This document shows, in pieces, positions 54,858 through 63,655 of a stretch of 64,000 bases of DNA. A program made the translations under genes and the position numbers. Below the pieces are notes generated by a model, which was not told where the DNA came from, ran no database searches, and worked only from the letters and a program-made list of their open reading frames with translations. How positions within the stretch are numbered: the first letter of the stretch is position 1; each line of letters begins with the position of its first letter. Where the stretch lies: assembly GCA_900465915.1 (NCBI GenBank), contig UBKJ01000034.1, positions 1 to 64,000 of the forward strand. The letters run 5' to 3'. Origin of the DNA: Hyphomicrobiales bacterium. GTDB taxonomy: Bacteria; Pseudomonadota; Alphaproteobacteria; Rhizobiales; Rhizobiaceae.

Positions 54858-57362
54858 TTATTTCTTGAATTTCGGCAGCGGCTTCTCCGCCTTGCGGAAA
54901 TCCCGCCACGGATCGCTTTTCAGCGCGGCCAGCCGCGCCGGCGTGTTGAGGATGGTGAAATGCGCCGGGCCGATGGCGGGCGTCGCTTCGTCCCAGGCCA
55001 GCGGCATGGAGACGGCGGCGCCGGGACGGGCGCGCGGCGAATAGGGCGCCACCGCCGTCATGCCGCGCTGGTTGCGCAAATAGTCGATCAGGATCTTGCC
55101 CTTGCGCTTGGCCTTGGAGATGGTCGAGACGTAGCGGTCGGGACTGTCCGCCGCCATTGCGTCGGCGATGGCCTTGGTGAAGGTTTTCAGCGCGTCCCAA
55201 TCGGCCTTGGGCTTCAGCGGCGCCGTCACATGCAGGCCCTTGCCGCCGGAGGTCTTGACGAAGGGCGTCAGGCCTAGCCGCTCCAGCCGCTCCTTGATCT
55301 CGAAGGCGGCCTCCACCACGCGCGGCCAGGCGACGCCCTCGCCCGGATCGAGGTCCATGGTCAGGATGTCCGGCAGCTCCCAGTTCTTCAGCGTCGAGCC
55401 CCAGGGATGGACTTCCAGCGTCCCGGCCTGCACCAGGCCGATCAGCCCGTCGAAGTCCTCGATGCTGATATAGGGCTCCTCGTCCTTGTCCTGCGGGTCC
55501 TGGACTTCCAGTATATGCTCGTTCAGCCCCTTCCAGGCGTGCTTCTGGAAGAAATGCTCGCCCTCGATCCCGGTCGGGCAGCGCAGCAGCGCCAGCGGCC
55601 GGTTGACGATGAAGGGTTCGATGCGCGGCCAGACCTCGGCGTAATAATCCGCCAGCCCCTGCTTGGTGACGCCTTCCTCGGGCCAGTAAACCCTGTCCGG
55701 ATGGGTGAGTTTCACGTCGGCCTCCTTGACTGGTGGATGGGAAGCGGCGTCGGGCGCGGCCTGTTTCTCCCACGTCACGTCCTTGGCGAGCTTGTCTTCG
55801 CGCAGCCCACGAAAGGCGGCGTGGCGCAGCCTCCTGTCCGCCGTCCAGGCGCGGAACTCGACTTCGGCCACCAGCTCCGGCGCGACGAAGCGCACGCCGC
55901 GCCGCTCGTCGGCGGTCAGCGGCGCGGCGAAGGGGCTTTCGTCCCGCCGCATGGCGTCGAGCCGCTTGTAGAGCGCCTTGGCGGTCTTGACCGAAAAGCC
56001 CGTCCCGACGCGGCCGACCGGGACCAGCCCGGCCTCGTCCTGCACGCCCAGAAGCAGCGAGCCGATCGCGCCGCGCATCGCCGTCGACGGGACATAGCCG
56101 GCGACGACGAATTCCTGCCGGCCGATGCATTTCGACTTGCGCCAGTCGCCGCTGCGCCCGCTCTTATAGGGCGCGTCCTTGAGCTTGGAGACGATCCCCT
56201 CCAGCCCCAGCCCGCAGGCGCCTTTCAGCACCGCGTCGCCGTCGGCGTCGAAGGCCTCGCTGAAGCGCAGTTTCGACGCGGGCCTGGAAAGCAGCGCCTC
56301 CAGCCGCGCCTTGCGCTCGGACAGCACGGCCTGCCGGAGATCGTGGCCGTCGAGATAGAGAAGGTCGAACAGGTAATAGGCGAAGCGGTCCGTCCGCCCC
56401 TCGCTGAGATCGCTTTGCAGCGAGGCGAAATCCGAAAGGCCGGACGCGTTCTCGACCACGATCTCGCCGTCGAGAGCCGCGCTTTCCACCCCCAGCGCCA
56501 GAAGGTCGTCGACGATCGGCCGGCCGAATTTTTCCGTCCAGTCGAGCCCGCCGCGCGAATAGAGCGTGACCTCGCCGTCCTCGACATGGGCCTGGATGCG
56601 ATAGCCGTCGAACTTGATCTCGTGCAGCCAGCGCGCGCCCTCGGGCGCGGCGGAAACCAGCGTCGCCAGCTCCGGCTCGATGAAATTCGGCGTCGGCGTC
56701 TTTTTCGCGTCCTTGGGAAGCGGCACGCTCGCGGCTTTCTTCGGCGCCGGCTTTTTGCGGATCGGCCCGGTCTTCGACGACCAGCCCGGCTCCTCGCCCT
56801 CGACGTCGGCGATGCCGCGGCCGGTCTTGACCGATTGCGGCCGCTCCTCGAGAATGTCGGGATCGCCCGGCGTGCGGGCGAATTCGTCCTCGCCCTTGAT
56901 CAGCAGCCAGTTCTCGCGCTTCTCGCCCGGCTTTCCGTGCATGCGCACCAGATGCCAGCGGCCTTTCAGCTTCTCGCCGTCCAGCTCGAATTCCAGATGA
57001 CCTTTTCTGTATTGCTTGTGCGGATCGCCCAGCGGCGTCCAGCGGCCCGTGTCCCACACGATCACCGTGCCGCCGCCATATTCCCCCTTGGGAATGGTCC
57101 CCTCGAAACCGGCATAATTGAGCGGATGGTCCTCGACATGCACGGCCAGCCGCTTTTCGCCCGGAACCAGGCTGGGGCCGCGTGTGACGGCCCAGCTTTT
57201 CAGCACACCATCCATCTCCAGCCGGAAATCGTAATGCAGCCGGCGCGCGTCGTGCTTCTGGACGACGAACAGGTCGCCCTTCGTCCGCGCCGCCTCGCCG
57301 CGCGGCTCCTTGGTCAGGCTGAAATCGCGTTTGCGGTTGTAGGTTTCGAGCGGCTGGCCCAT
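54858..57362 (-). CDS. ligD: ATP-dependent multi-domain DNA ligase D
   Basis: 834 residues in the order phosphoesterase (about 30-190: HDARRLHYDFRLEMDG), ligase (220-540: catalytic Lys near 248 in HEIKFDGYRIQAH) and primase-polymerase (560-834: LTHPDRVYWPEEG, MDLDPGEGVAWPRVVEAA with catalytic Asp). It trims, fills and seals ends held by Ku. ATG at 57362 is 2 bases after the ku copy 2 stop; the frame runs on to 58187 inside ku. Third gene of the small peptide-ku-ligD operon. Confidence 0.95.
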   Translation of the reverse strand: MGQPLETYNRKRDFSLTKEPRGEAARTKGDLFVVQKHDARRLHYDFRLEMDGVLKSWAVTRGPSLVPGEKRLAVHVEDHPLNYAGFEGTIPKGEYGGGTVIVWDTGRWTPLGDPHKQYRKGHLEFELDGEKLKGRWHLVRMHGKPGEKRENWLLIKGEDEFARTPGDPDILEERPQSVKTGRGIADVEGEEPGWSSKTGPIRKKPAPKKAASVPLPKDAKKTPTPNFIEPELATLVSAAPEGARWLHEIKFDGYRIQAHVEDGEVTLYSRGGLDWTEKFGRPIVDDLLALGVESAALDGEIVVENASGLSDFASLQSDLSEGRTDRFAYYLFDLLYLDGHDLRQAVLSERKARLEALLSRPASKLRFSEAFDADGDAVLKGACGLGLEGIVSKLKDAPYKSGRSGDWRKSKCIGRQEFVVAGYVPSTAMRGAIGSLLLGVQDEAGLVPVGRVGTGFSVKTAKALYKRLDAMRRDESPFAAPLTADERRGVRFVAPELVAEVEFRAWTADRRLRHAAFRGLREDKLAKDVTWEKQAAPDAASHPPVKEADVKLTHPDRVYWPEEGVTKQGLADYYAEVWPRIEPFIVNRPLALLRCPTGIEGEHFFQKHAWKGLNEHILEVQDPQDKDEEPYISIEDFDGLIGLVQAGTLEVHPWGSTLKNWELPDILTMDLDPGEGVAWPRVVEAAFEIKERLERLGLTPFVKTSGGKGLHVTAPLKPKADWDALKTFTKAIADAMAADSPDRYVSTISKAKRKGKILIDYLRNQRGMTAVAPYSPRARPGAAVSMPLAWDEATPAIGPAHFTILNTPARLAALKSDPWRDFRKAEKPLPKFKK

Positions 57363-57364
57363 GG

Positions 57365-58180
57365 TCAGCCCGCCTCGCGGGTCTTGCTCCCGCCCTTCGC
57401 CGCCTTGCCGGCCTTCGCGCCGGCGCTCTGGCGCAACGCCTCCTTGAGGTCGATGACCTGGGCGGCCTTCGGCGGCGCGCGCTTCCTGAGCGGCTTGCCC
57501 TCGATCTTGGTCTTGATCAGCTCGGCCAGCGCAGCGTCGTAGCGGTCGTCGAAGCCGGCCGGATCGAAGGAGCCTATCTTCGTCTCGATGATGTGCCTGG
57601 CCAGCGCCAGCATCTCCTTGTCGAACTTGAAGTCCGGCAGGCCCTCGAAGGCGGCGACGGCGGAGCGCACCTCGTAGTCGAAATTGAGCGTGGTGGCGAT
57701 CAGGCCCTCGTCCTGGACCCGGATCAGCACTTTGCGCGCGCGGCGGAAAAGCACCGCCTCGGCGATGGCCGCGACCTTTTCCGCCTTCATCCCCTCGCGC
57801 AGCAGCGCGAAGCTCTCGTCCTGATCGACTGGCGCCAGATAATAGGGCCGGTCGAGATAGACGTCGTCGATCTCGTCGCATCTGACGAAGCAATCGACGT
57901 TCAGCACCTTGTCGCTTTCGGGGATGGCGGAGGCGATCTCCTCGTCGTCGAAGCTGACATAGTCGCCGGAGGGAAGTTCGTAGCCCTTCACCTGTTCCTC
58001 GCGGGGCACGGGCTTGCCGGTGTCGCTGTCGACGAATTCCCGGTTGAGGCGGGCGCCGGTCTTGCGGTTGACGAGATGGAACGAGACGCGCTCGGACGTC
58101 GACGCCGCCGTGTAGAGCGCGACGGGGCAGAGAAGCTCGCCGATCTTCAACTGGCCTTTCCAGTTCGCCCGTGGAGCCAT
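57365..58180 (-). CDS. ku: Ku DNA end-binding protein (copy 2)
   Basis: 271 residues. Core from MAPRANWKGQLKIGELLCPV to about 230; the tail is Lys/Arg-rich and differs from copy 1. FHLVNRKTGARLNREFVDS and DIDDVYLDRPYYLAPVD-like stretches fit the rhizobial Ku subgroup. GGAGGG precedes the ATG. Two different Ku proteins around one LigD allow homo- or heterodimers, as in Sinorhizobium. Confidence 0.94.
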   Translation of the reverse strand: MAPRANWKGQLKIGELLCPVALYTAASTSERVSFHLVNRKTGARLNREFVDSDTGKPVPREEQVKGYELPSGDYVSFDDEEIASAIPESDKVLNVDCFVRCDEIDDVYLDRPYYLAPVDQDESFALLREGMKAEKVAAIAEAVLFRRARKVLIRVQDEGLIATTLNFDYEVRSAVAAFEGLPDFKFDKEMLALARHIIETKIGSFDPAGFDDRYDAALAELIKTKIEGKPLRKRAPPKAAQVIDLKEALRQSAGAKAGKAAKGGSKTREAG

Positions 58181-58196
58181 GGTTCAAAACCCTCCG

Positions 58197-58319
58197 TCAG
58201 CCGCTGTCTTCCTGCGAGGTGTTCTCGCCGCCCCGCTTAAGATAGCGCGCATAGGCGAAGCCGCAAACGAGAAGAACGAGCGGCCCGGCGACAAGAATCC
58301 AGAACAGCAATCCGCCCAT
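58197..58319 (-). CDS. 40-residue membrane peptide at the head of the ku-ligD operon
   Basis: MGGLLFWILVAGPLVLLVCG forms one span, followed by FAYARYLKRG and a polar tail. GAGGAAGG lies before the ATG at 58319. It ends 16 bases before ku copy 2 and is first after the stress promoter. I do not know a family; a role in end-joining is not implied by sequence, only by co-transcription. Confidence 0.65.
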   Translation of the reverse strand: MGGLLFWILVAGPLVLLVCGFAYARYLKRGGENTSQEDSG

Positions 58320-58351
58320 CCTATCCTTCCTCGACGCCGCCCGGTGAGACA

Positions 58352-58376
58352 AACGCCCGCGGGAAGGTTAGGTTCC
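58352..58376 (-). promoter_or_regulatory. EcfG-type promoter of the peptide-ku-ligD operon
   Basis: Minus-strand GGAAC (58372-58376), 16 bases, CGTT (58352-58355): full consensus. The start would be near 58344, 25 bases before the peptide ATG. Confidence 0.7.
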
Positions 58377-58386
58377 GCATGGGCGG

Positions 58387-59739
58387 CTAGGCGCGCTCCA
58401 GCCAGGATCGGCGATAGGCCTCATAGGCCTCGCCGTCCGGGCGGAACGTCTCGGCGTTGAGCGCCGGGCGCACCGCGCCCGTCAGCAGCGCCGCGCCCAG
58501 CGCCGTTCCGGTCGAGCCGCGCACGGCCTCCACAGTGCGGCCGGCGAAGCCGGCGAGCGCGCGCAGATAGACGGCGTTCTTCGCGAAGGGCCCCTCCACG
58601 ACGATCGGGCCATCGGCATGGAGAAGATCGAGGCATGTGCAGGTCATCAGCGCGGCGTAGACGCAGGCGGCGACGTAGCGCTCGCCCTGCGACGCGCCCT
58701 CGTCGTTGAGCCAGCGCAGGCGGCGGTCGGGATAGGGGCCGCAGCCGGGCATGGCCGAGGGCAGCGCCATGATGCGGCGTTGCAGGACATGCGCGATCAG
58801 TGCCTCGGCGTCGGCCGGAGACTGCAAGCCGTGCGTCATCAGGTCGAATTCGCGCCCGCCCATATAGCGCGCCGAGGGTACGGCGCGGCCATAGGCGTCG
58901 ACATTGGCGAGCGTGTCGCGTCTGGGGTCGAGGCCGCGCAGATCGCCGCCGACCGCGAAGCTGACCACCCATGTGCCGGTCGAGACCACCGAAAACGGCG
59001 CTTCGCGCCCGATGAGATGCGCGAGCAGCGAGGCGTTGGAATCGTGGATGCCGCAATAGACGAGGACCGGCCTGTCGAGGCCGATCTCGCCGGCGATCTC
59101 CGGCCGCAACGGGCCCAGCGCGTCGAAGGCGGAGCGCAGCGGCGGAAACAGCGCGCGGAGGCCGAGGCGGTCCACGAGCGGCGAGAACGCGCCCTGCCCC
59201 GGCAGCCAAAGATCGGTGTGGCAGCCGAGCGAGGTGGCCTCGACCGCCGCGACGCCGGTGAGCCGCCAGGCCCAGTATTGCGGATAGGTGAGGATCAGGC
59301 GCGTGCGCGCGAAGTCGTCCGGGAAGGCCGTCTTGAGATAATGAAGCTGCGCGCCGAGATTGAGGCCGAGCGCCAGCGGCGGCGAGAACGTGTCCGCGAA
59401 ATCCGGCCTGATCGCCGTATAGGCGGCGCGGATTTCGGGCGGATAGTCGTGCTCGTAGTCGAGCGCCGGCATGGCCAGCGCGCCGTCTTCCGCCACCAGC
59501 GCCACCGCCGCGCCGTGGGTGGTGATCGATATGGCGTCGAATCCCGGCGCATGTGCAAAAGCGGCGAGACTTTCCACGGTGAACCGCCAAAGCGCGTCGA
59601 TGTCGTAATGCGGATAGGGCCCGTCGCGCAGCACGGTGTTGGCCATGCGCCTTTCGGCGATTTCCACGCCGGCTTCGGCGTCGAGGACGACGAGCTTGGC
59701 GTTGGTCTTGCCGATATCGAGGATCGCGACGCGCTTCAT
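58387..59739 (-). CDS. rhaK: Rhamnulokinase-type FGGY sugar kinase
   Basis: 450 residues. N-terminal ATPase loop VAILDIGKTNAKLVV, central STGTWVVSFAVGG and late loop GGREFDLM then GPFAKNAVYLRALAGF in the ASKHA fold. It phosphorylates the ketose of the rhamnose pathway; in Rhizobium leguminosarum RhaK is also required for rhamnose transport. ATG at 59739 overlaps the rhaU stop by 4 bases. The longer frame to 59826 lies within rhaU. Confidence 0.88.
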   Translation of the reverse strand: MKRVAILDIGKTNAKLVVLDAEAGVEIAERRMANTVLRDGPYPHYDIDALWRFTVESLAAFAHAPGFDAISITTHGAAVALVAEDGALAMPALDYEHDYPPEIRAAYTAIRPDFADTFSPPLALGLNLGAQLHYLKTAFPDDFARTRLILTYPQYWAWRLTGVAAVEATSLGCHTDLWLPGQGAFSPLVDRLGLRALFPPLRSAFDALGPLRPEIAGEIGLDRPVLVYCGIHDSNASLLAHLIGREAPFSVVSTGTWVVSFAVGGDLRGLDPRRDTLANVDAYGRAVPSARYMGGREFDLMTHGLQSPADAEALIAHVLQRRIMALPSAMPGCGPYPDRRLRWLNDEGASQGERYVAACVYAALMTCTCLDLLHADGPIVVEGPFAKNAVYLRALAGFAGRTVEAVRGSTGTALGAALLTGAVRPALNAETFRPDGEAYEAYRRSWLERA

Positions 59740-60053
59740 GGCATGTGGAACATCGGTTCGAGATCGACGCTGACCGGCGAATTGTCGGGGTTGGTCTCCA
59801 TGATGTCGGCCATATGCGCCCACCATCTTTTCATCACCGGATGCTCCGGCAGCGCGTCCATGGCGTGGCCGTCCGTCCGGGTCAGCACGCCGAACAGGAG
59901 GCCGGTTTCGGCGTCGAGGTAAATCGAATAATCCGACACGCCCGCCTCGCCGAGCAACGCGACCAGCTCCGGCCAGATCGCGTCGTGGCGGCGGCGATAT
60001 TCCGCTTCCATGCCGGGATGGAGCTTCATGCGGAAGGCGTGGCGCTCGCTCAT
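59736..60053 (-). CDS. rhaU: L-rhamnose mutarotase
   Basis: 105 residues, RhaM/RhaU family: AFRMKLHPGMEAEYRRRHDA, LLGEAGVSDYSIYLD and MKRWWAHMADIMETNPDNSP carry the family's His, Tyr and Trp residues. Interconverts rhamnose anomers. Hidden inside a longer frame that reads back into the permease gene; ATG 60053 overlaps the rhaQ stop by 4 bases. Confidence 0.92.
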   Translation of the reverse strand: MSERHAFRMKLHPGMEAEYRRRHDAIWPELVALLGEAGVSDYSIYLDAETGLLFGVLTRTDGHAMDALPEHPVMKRWWAHMADIMETNPDNSPVSVDLEPMFHMP

Positions 60054-61054
60054 GCCGCCCGCCTCGCCCTGACGCGGCGGATCAGGATCGGCAGCGAGAT
60101 GGTGACGATCAGCAGAAGGCCGATGAAGATCGACATGACGATGCCCGGCACGTTGAGAAGCCCCAGCCCGAAGGTAACGAGGCCCATCACGAAGGCGGCG
60201 ATCACCACGCCGACGATGGTGCCCGAGCCGCCGAGGATCGACACGCCGCCCAGCACCACCATGGTGACGACCTCCAGCTCCCAGCCTTGCGCGATGGACG
60301 GGCGGGTGGAGCCGAGCCGCGAGGTGAGGCAGACGGCGGCGACGCCGCTCATCAGGCCGGTCAGCAGGAACAGGACGAATTTCATCCGCTCCACAGGAAT
60401 GCCGGAAAAGCGCGCGGCGAATTCGTTGTTGCCGATGGCGTAGACGCGGCGGCCGAAGCTGGTCCGGTGCAACAGCACGCCGAACAGGACGGCGAACAGC
60501 ACGAAGAGCGCGAATTCGAACGAGATCACCCAGACCACATAGCCCTGACCGAAATAGGCGAAGCTTTCCGGGTAGCCGCCGAAGGCCTGGTCGCCCAGCA
60601 CGATATAGGAGACGCCGCGGAACAGGCTCATCGTGCCGATGGTGACGACGATGGAAGGCAGCTTCATGCCCGCCACCAGCCCGCCATTGATCGCGCCGCA
60701 GACGAGGCCGACGCCGACGCCGATGGCGACGAGGCCGGGCGTGCCGACGCCCGCCTGCGCCGCCGCGCCCATGGCGGTGGAGGCGAGCGCGATGATGGCG
60801 GCGACCGACAGGTCGATCTCGCCCGAAATGATCAGGAGCGTCATCGCGAAGGCGATCATCGCCTTTTCGGTGAAGTTGAAGGTGGCGTCCGACAGGTTCC
60901 ACGCATTGAGGAAATAGGGCGAGGCCAGCGCATTGGCGACGAAGATCGCCGCCGCCACGCCCAGGAGCAGCATCTCCCAGCTTGCGAAAACGCGCGAAAG
61001 CGGCGTACCGAGCTGGTCGGGGATGCGGCGTTTTTCGGATGCGGCCTCTTTCAT
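60050..61054 (-). CDS. rhaQ: Rhamnose ABC transporter permease RhaQ
   Basis: 334 residues, about ten membrane spans, CUT2 permease. SGEIDLSVAAIIALASTAMG and GWELEVVTMVVLGGVSILGG in parts are typical. Overlaps both neighbours by 4 bases (ATGA), so translation is coupled from rhaP through rhaK. Confidence 0.9.
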   Translation of the reverse strand: MKEAASEKRRIPDQLGTPLSRVFASWEMLLLGVAAAIFVANALASPYFLNAWNLSDATFNFTEKAMIAFAMTLLIISGEIDLSVAAIIALASTAMGAAAQAGVGTPGLVAIGVGVGLVCGAINGGLVAGMKLPSIVVTIGTMSLFRGVSYIVLGDQAFGGYPESFAYFGQGYVVWVISFEFALFVLFAVLFGVLLHRTSFGRRVYAIGNNEFAARFSGIPVERMKFVLFLLTGLMSGVAAVCLTSRLGSTRPSIAQGWELEVVTMVVLGGVSILGGSGTIVGVVIAAFVMGLVTFGLGLLNVPGIVMSIFIGLLLIVTISLPILIRRVRARRAA

Positions 61055-62049
61055 GCCGGGGCCTCCTCATAGGTCTTGGCCGCCTTGTCGCGCAGGATGA
61101 TGCGCCCGCGCCGCTTTTCCTGCCGCGCGTTGAAGATGACGGCGAGGATGATGACGGAGCCGGAAATCGCCATCTGCCAGAAGGGCGATATGTCGATGAC
61201 CGGCAGCGCATTCTTGATGACGCCGAGGAACAGCGCGCCCAGCACCGCGCCGGCCACCGTGCCGATGCCGCCCAGCGTGGAGACGCCGCCGATGACGCAG
61301 GCCGCCACGCTGTCGAGCTCGAAGCCGGCGGCCACGTCCACATAGGCGACCGCATAGCGCGAAACCCAAAGATAGCCGCACAGGCCGGCCAGCGCGCCCG
61401 AAAGCACGAAGGCGAAAAAGCGCGTGCGCCCCACGTCGATGCCGGTATAGACGGCGGCGGTCGGGTTGCCGCCCGAGGCGTAGAGCGCGCGGCCGAAGAA
61501 GCTGCGCGTCATCAGCACATAGACGAGCGCGACGATCACAAGCGCCGTCCAGCCGAGAAGCGGCAGGCCGAACACCACCGTGCGCGGCGTGTTGAGGAAG
61601 GGCGCGGTCATCTGATGCGCGTTGACCCACGCGCCGCCGGACAGCACGAAGGCCATGCCGCGATAGATGGTGAGCGTGCCGAGCGTGACCACGATGGCCG
61701 GAATGTTGAGCTTCCAGACCAGAACGCCGTTGATCGCGCCGAGAACCGCACCTATGCCGATGGCGAGCACGACCAGCAGCGCCAGCGGCAGGCCGGGATA
61801 GGCGGCGTTCAGCATCGCCACCGCCATGCCGGTGAAGGCGAGGTTGGCGGCCACCGACAGGTCGATGGATTTGGTCAGGATCACCACCATCTGGCCGAGC
61901 GCGACGATGATCAGGATCGAGGTGTCGTTGAAGATGTTGGCGAGATTGCGCGGGCCGGCGAAGCCCGGCGCGCGGCTTGCGAACAAAGCGACCAGCAGCG
62001 CGATGATGACGAGAAGCAGCAGCTCCCGCTGCTTGAGCAAGTGTTTCAT
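61051..62049 (-). CDS. rhaP: Rhamnose ABC transporter permease RhaP
   Basis: 332 residues, CUT2 permease with about ten spans. KSIDLSVAANLAFTGMAVAM and ELDSVAACVIGGVSTLGGIG are the conserved stretches. Starts 3 bases after the rhaT stop. Confidence 0.9.
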   Translation of the reverse strand: MKHLLKQRELLLLVIIALLVALFASRAPGFAGPRNLANIFNDTSILIIVALGQMVVILTKSIDLSVAANLAFTGMAVAMLNAAYPGLPLALLVVLAIGIGAVLGAINGVLVWKLNIPAIVVTLGTLTIYRGMAFVLSGGAWVNAHQMTAPFLNTPRTVVFGLPLLGWTALVIVALVYVLMTRSFFGRALYASGGNPTAAVYTGIDVGRTRFFAFVLSGALAGLCGYLWVSRYAVAYVDVAAGFELDSVAACVIGGVSTLGGIGTVAGAVLGALFLGVIKNALPVIDISPFWQMAISGSVIILAVIFNARQEKRRGRIILRDKAAKTYEEAPA

Positions 62050-62052
62050 GGT

Positions 62053-63591
62053 CTACTCCGCATTGCCGGTCGCGGCGCGGACCAGTTTTTCCGCGTCGAG
62101 GCCGTCGCGCTCGAACATTCCCGCCATCAGCCCCTCGCGCATCACCATCACGCGGTCGGACATGCCGATGATTTCCGGCAGTTCGGACGAGATCATGACA
62201 ATGCTGAGCCCCTCGGCGGCCAGTTCGCTGATGAAGGCGTGGACGGCGGCCTTGGAGCCGATGTCGATGCCCTTGGTCGGCTCGTCGAGGATGATGACCT
62301 TGGGATGGGTGGCGAGCCACTTGCCGATCACCACCTTCTGCTGGTTGCCGCCCGACAGCGTGCCGACCGGCACGGAAAGGGCCGCGGCGCGCAGGTCGAA
62401 GCGCTCGGCATATTTGCGCGCCAGCGCCAGCTCCTCCGCTAGGCGCAGGAAGCCGTGGCGCGAGGTGCGCGTGAGCGACGGCAGCGAGACGTTCTGGAAG
62501 ATCGGCAGTTGCAGCACCGCGCCGTGGCGGCCGCGCTCCTCCGGCACATAGACGATGCCGTGCCTGACCGCGTCGCCGGGCCGCCTGATCCTGACCTCGC
62601 GTCCGTCCAGCGTGACGCTGCCGCCCGACGGCGCGGTGACGCCGAACAGCGACTGCGCGAATTCCGACCGCCCCGCCCCGACGAGACCGTAGACGCCGAG
62701 GATCTCGCCCCGGCGCAGCTCGAAGGAAATGTCGCGGAACTCGGTCGGATGCGAATAATTCTCGACCTTTAGCACCGTCTCGCCGATGGCGACGTCCTGC
62801 TTGGGGAAGGCCTGATCGACCGCGCGGCCGACCATTAGGCGCACGATCTCGCTCTGCTTGGCGTCGGCCAGCGCGCCGTGCCCGACCGCGTGGCCGTCGC
62901 GGAACACGGCGTAATTGTCGGCGATCTCGTAGACCTCGTCGAATTTGTGGCTGATGAACAGAATCGCCTTGCCCTGCCCCGTCAGCCGCTCGACGATGCG
63001 GAACAGGTCGTCCACCTCCTTGCGCGACAGGGCGGCGGTCGGCTCGTCCATGATGACGATGCGCGAATCCACCGAAAGCGCGCGCGCGATGGCGACCAGA
63101 TGGCGCTGGGCGATGGAAAGCTCCTTCAGCTTCATGCGCACGTCGACCGAGGTTTCGAGCGAGAAAAGCAAAGCCTGCGAGCGGGCGTAGACGGCCTTCC
63201 AGTTGACGAAGCCGAGCTTGTTGCGCGGCGCATGGCCGATATAGATGTTCTCGGCCACCGATAATTCGTCGAAAAGCACGGTTTCCTGATGGATGGCGGT
63301 GACGCCATGGTCGGCGGCGTCCTGCGCGGTCGCAAAGCGCACCGGCGCGCCGTCGATGAGGATTTCGCCCTCGTCCGGCTGGTAGATGCCGGTCAATATC
63401 TTGACCAGCGTCGACTTGCCCGCGCCGTTCTCGCCGATCAGCGCCGTCACCTTGCCCGGATAGAGCGCGATGTTGACGTCGTCCAGCGCGCGCACGCCGG
63501 GAAACGCCTTGGCGATGCCGCGCATTTCCAGAATGGGCCGGTCGGCCGCGGCGAGCGCCTGCGGCGCGCCGGTTTTGAAGGCTGCGTTCAT
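62053..63591 (-). CDS. rhaT: Rhamnose ABC transporter ATPase RhaT
   Basis: 512 residues, double ATPase. First half Walker A GENGAGKSTLVKIL and Walker B IVIMDEPTAALS; second half LSGGNQQKVVIGKWLATHP and VIILDEPTKGID keep DEPT, unlike the other CUT2 ATPase here. ATG at 63591 chosen over the GTG one codon earlier. A hairpin separates it from rhaS. Confidence 0.92.
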   Translation of the reverse strand: MNAAFKTGAPQALAAADRPILEMRGIAKAFPGVRALDDVNIALYPGKVTALIGENGAGKSTLVKILTGIYQPDEGEILIDGAPVRFATAQDAADHGVTAIHQETVLFDELSVAENIYIGHAPRNKLGFVNWKAVYARSQALLFSLETSVDVRMKLKELSIAQRHLVAIARALSVDSRIVIMDEPTAALSRKEVDDLFRIVERLTGQGKAILFISHKFDEVYEIADNYAVFRDGHAVGHGALADAKQSEIVRLMVGRAVDQAFPKQDVAIGETVLKVENYSHPTEFRDISFELRRGEILGVYGLVGAGRSEFAQSLFGVTAPSGGSVTLDGREVRIRRPGDAVRHGIVYVPEERGRHGAVLQLPIFQNVSLPSLTRTSRHGFLRLAEELALARKYAERFDLRAAALSVPVGTLSGGNQQKVVIGKWLATHPKVIILDEPTKGIDIGSKAAVHAFISELAAEGLSIVMISSELPEIIGMSDRVMVMREGLMAGMFERDGLDAEKLVRAATGNAE

Positions 63592-63612
63592 CACAGATAC
63601 CTGACGTCCGGT

Positions 63613-63648
63613 CCTAAAAACAAAGGGCGGCGGCTGTCGCCGCCGCCC
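63613..63648 (-). terminator. Partial terminator between rhaS and rhaT
   Basis: A perfect 10-bp GC stem (63625-63634 with 63639-63648), 4-base loop, and on the minus strand a T-rich tail TTTGTTTTTAG. It fits an intrinsic terminator that ends most transcripts after rhaS and lets a minority continue into rhaTPQUK. Confidence 0.7.
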
Positions 63649-63655
63649 GTTCCGA

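Noticed and set aside
57363..58187. Upstream extension of ligD
   Set aside because: It is a shifted frame of the ku copy 2 gene; the normal LigD N-terminus begins at 57362.
60054..61355. Upstream extension of the rhamnose mutarotase
   Set aside because: The extra sequence is a shifted frame of the permease genes; mutarotases are about 105 residues.
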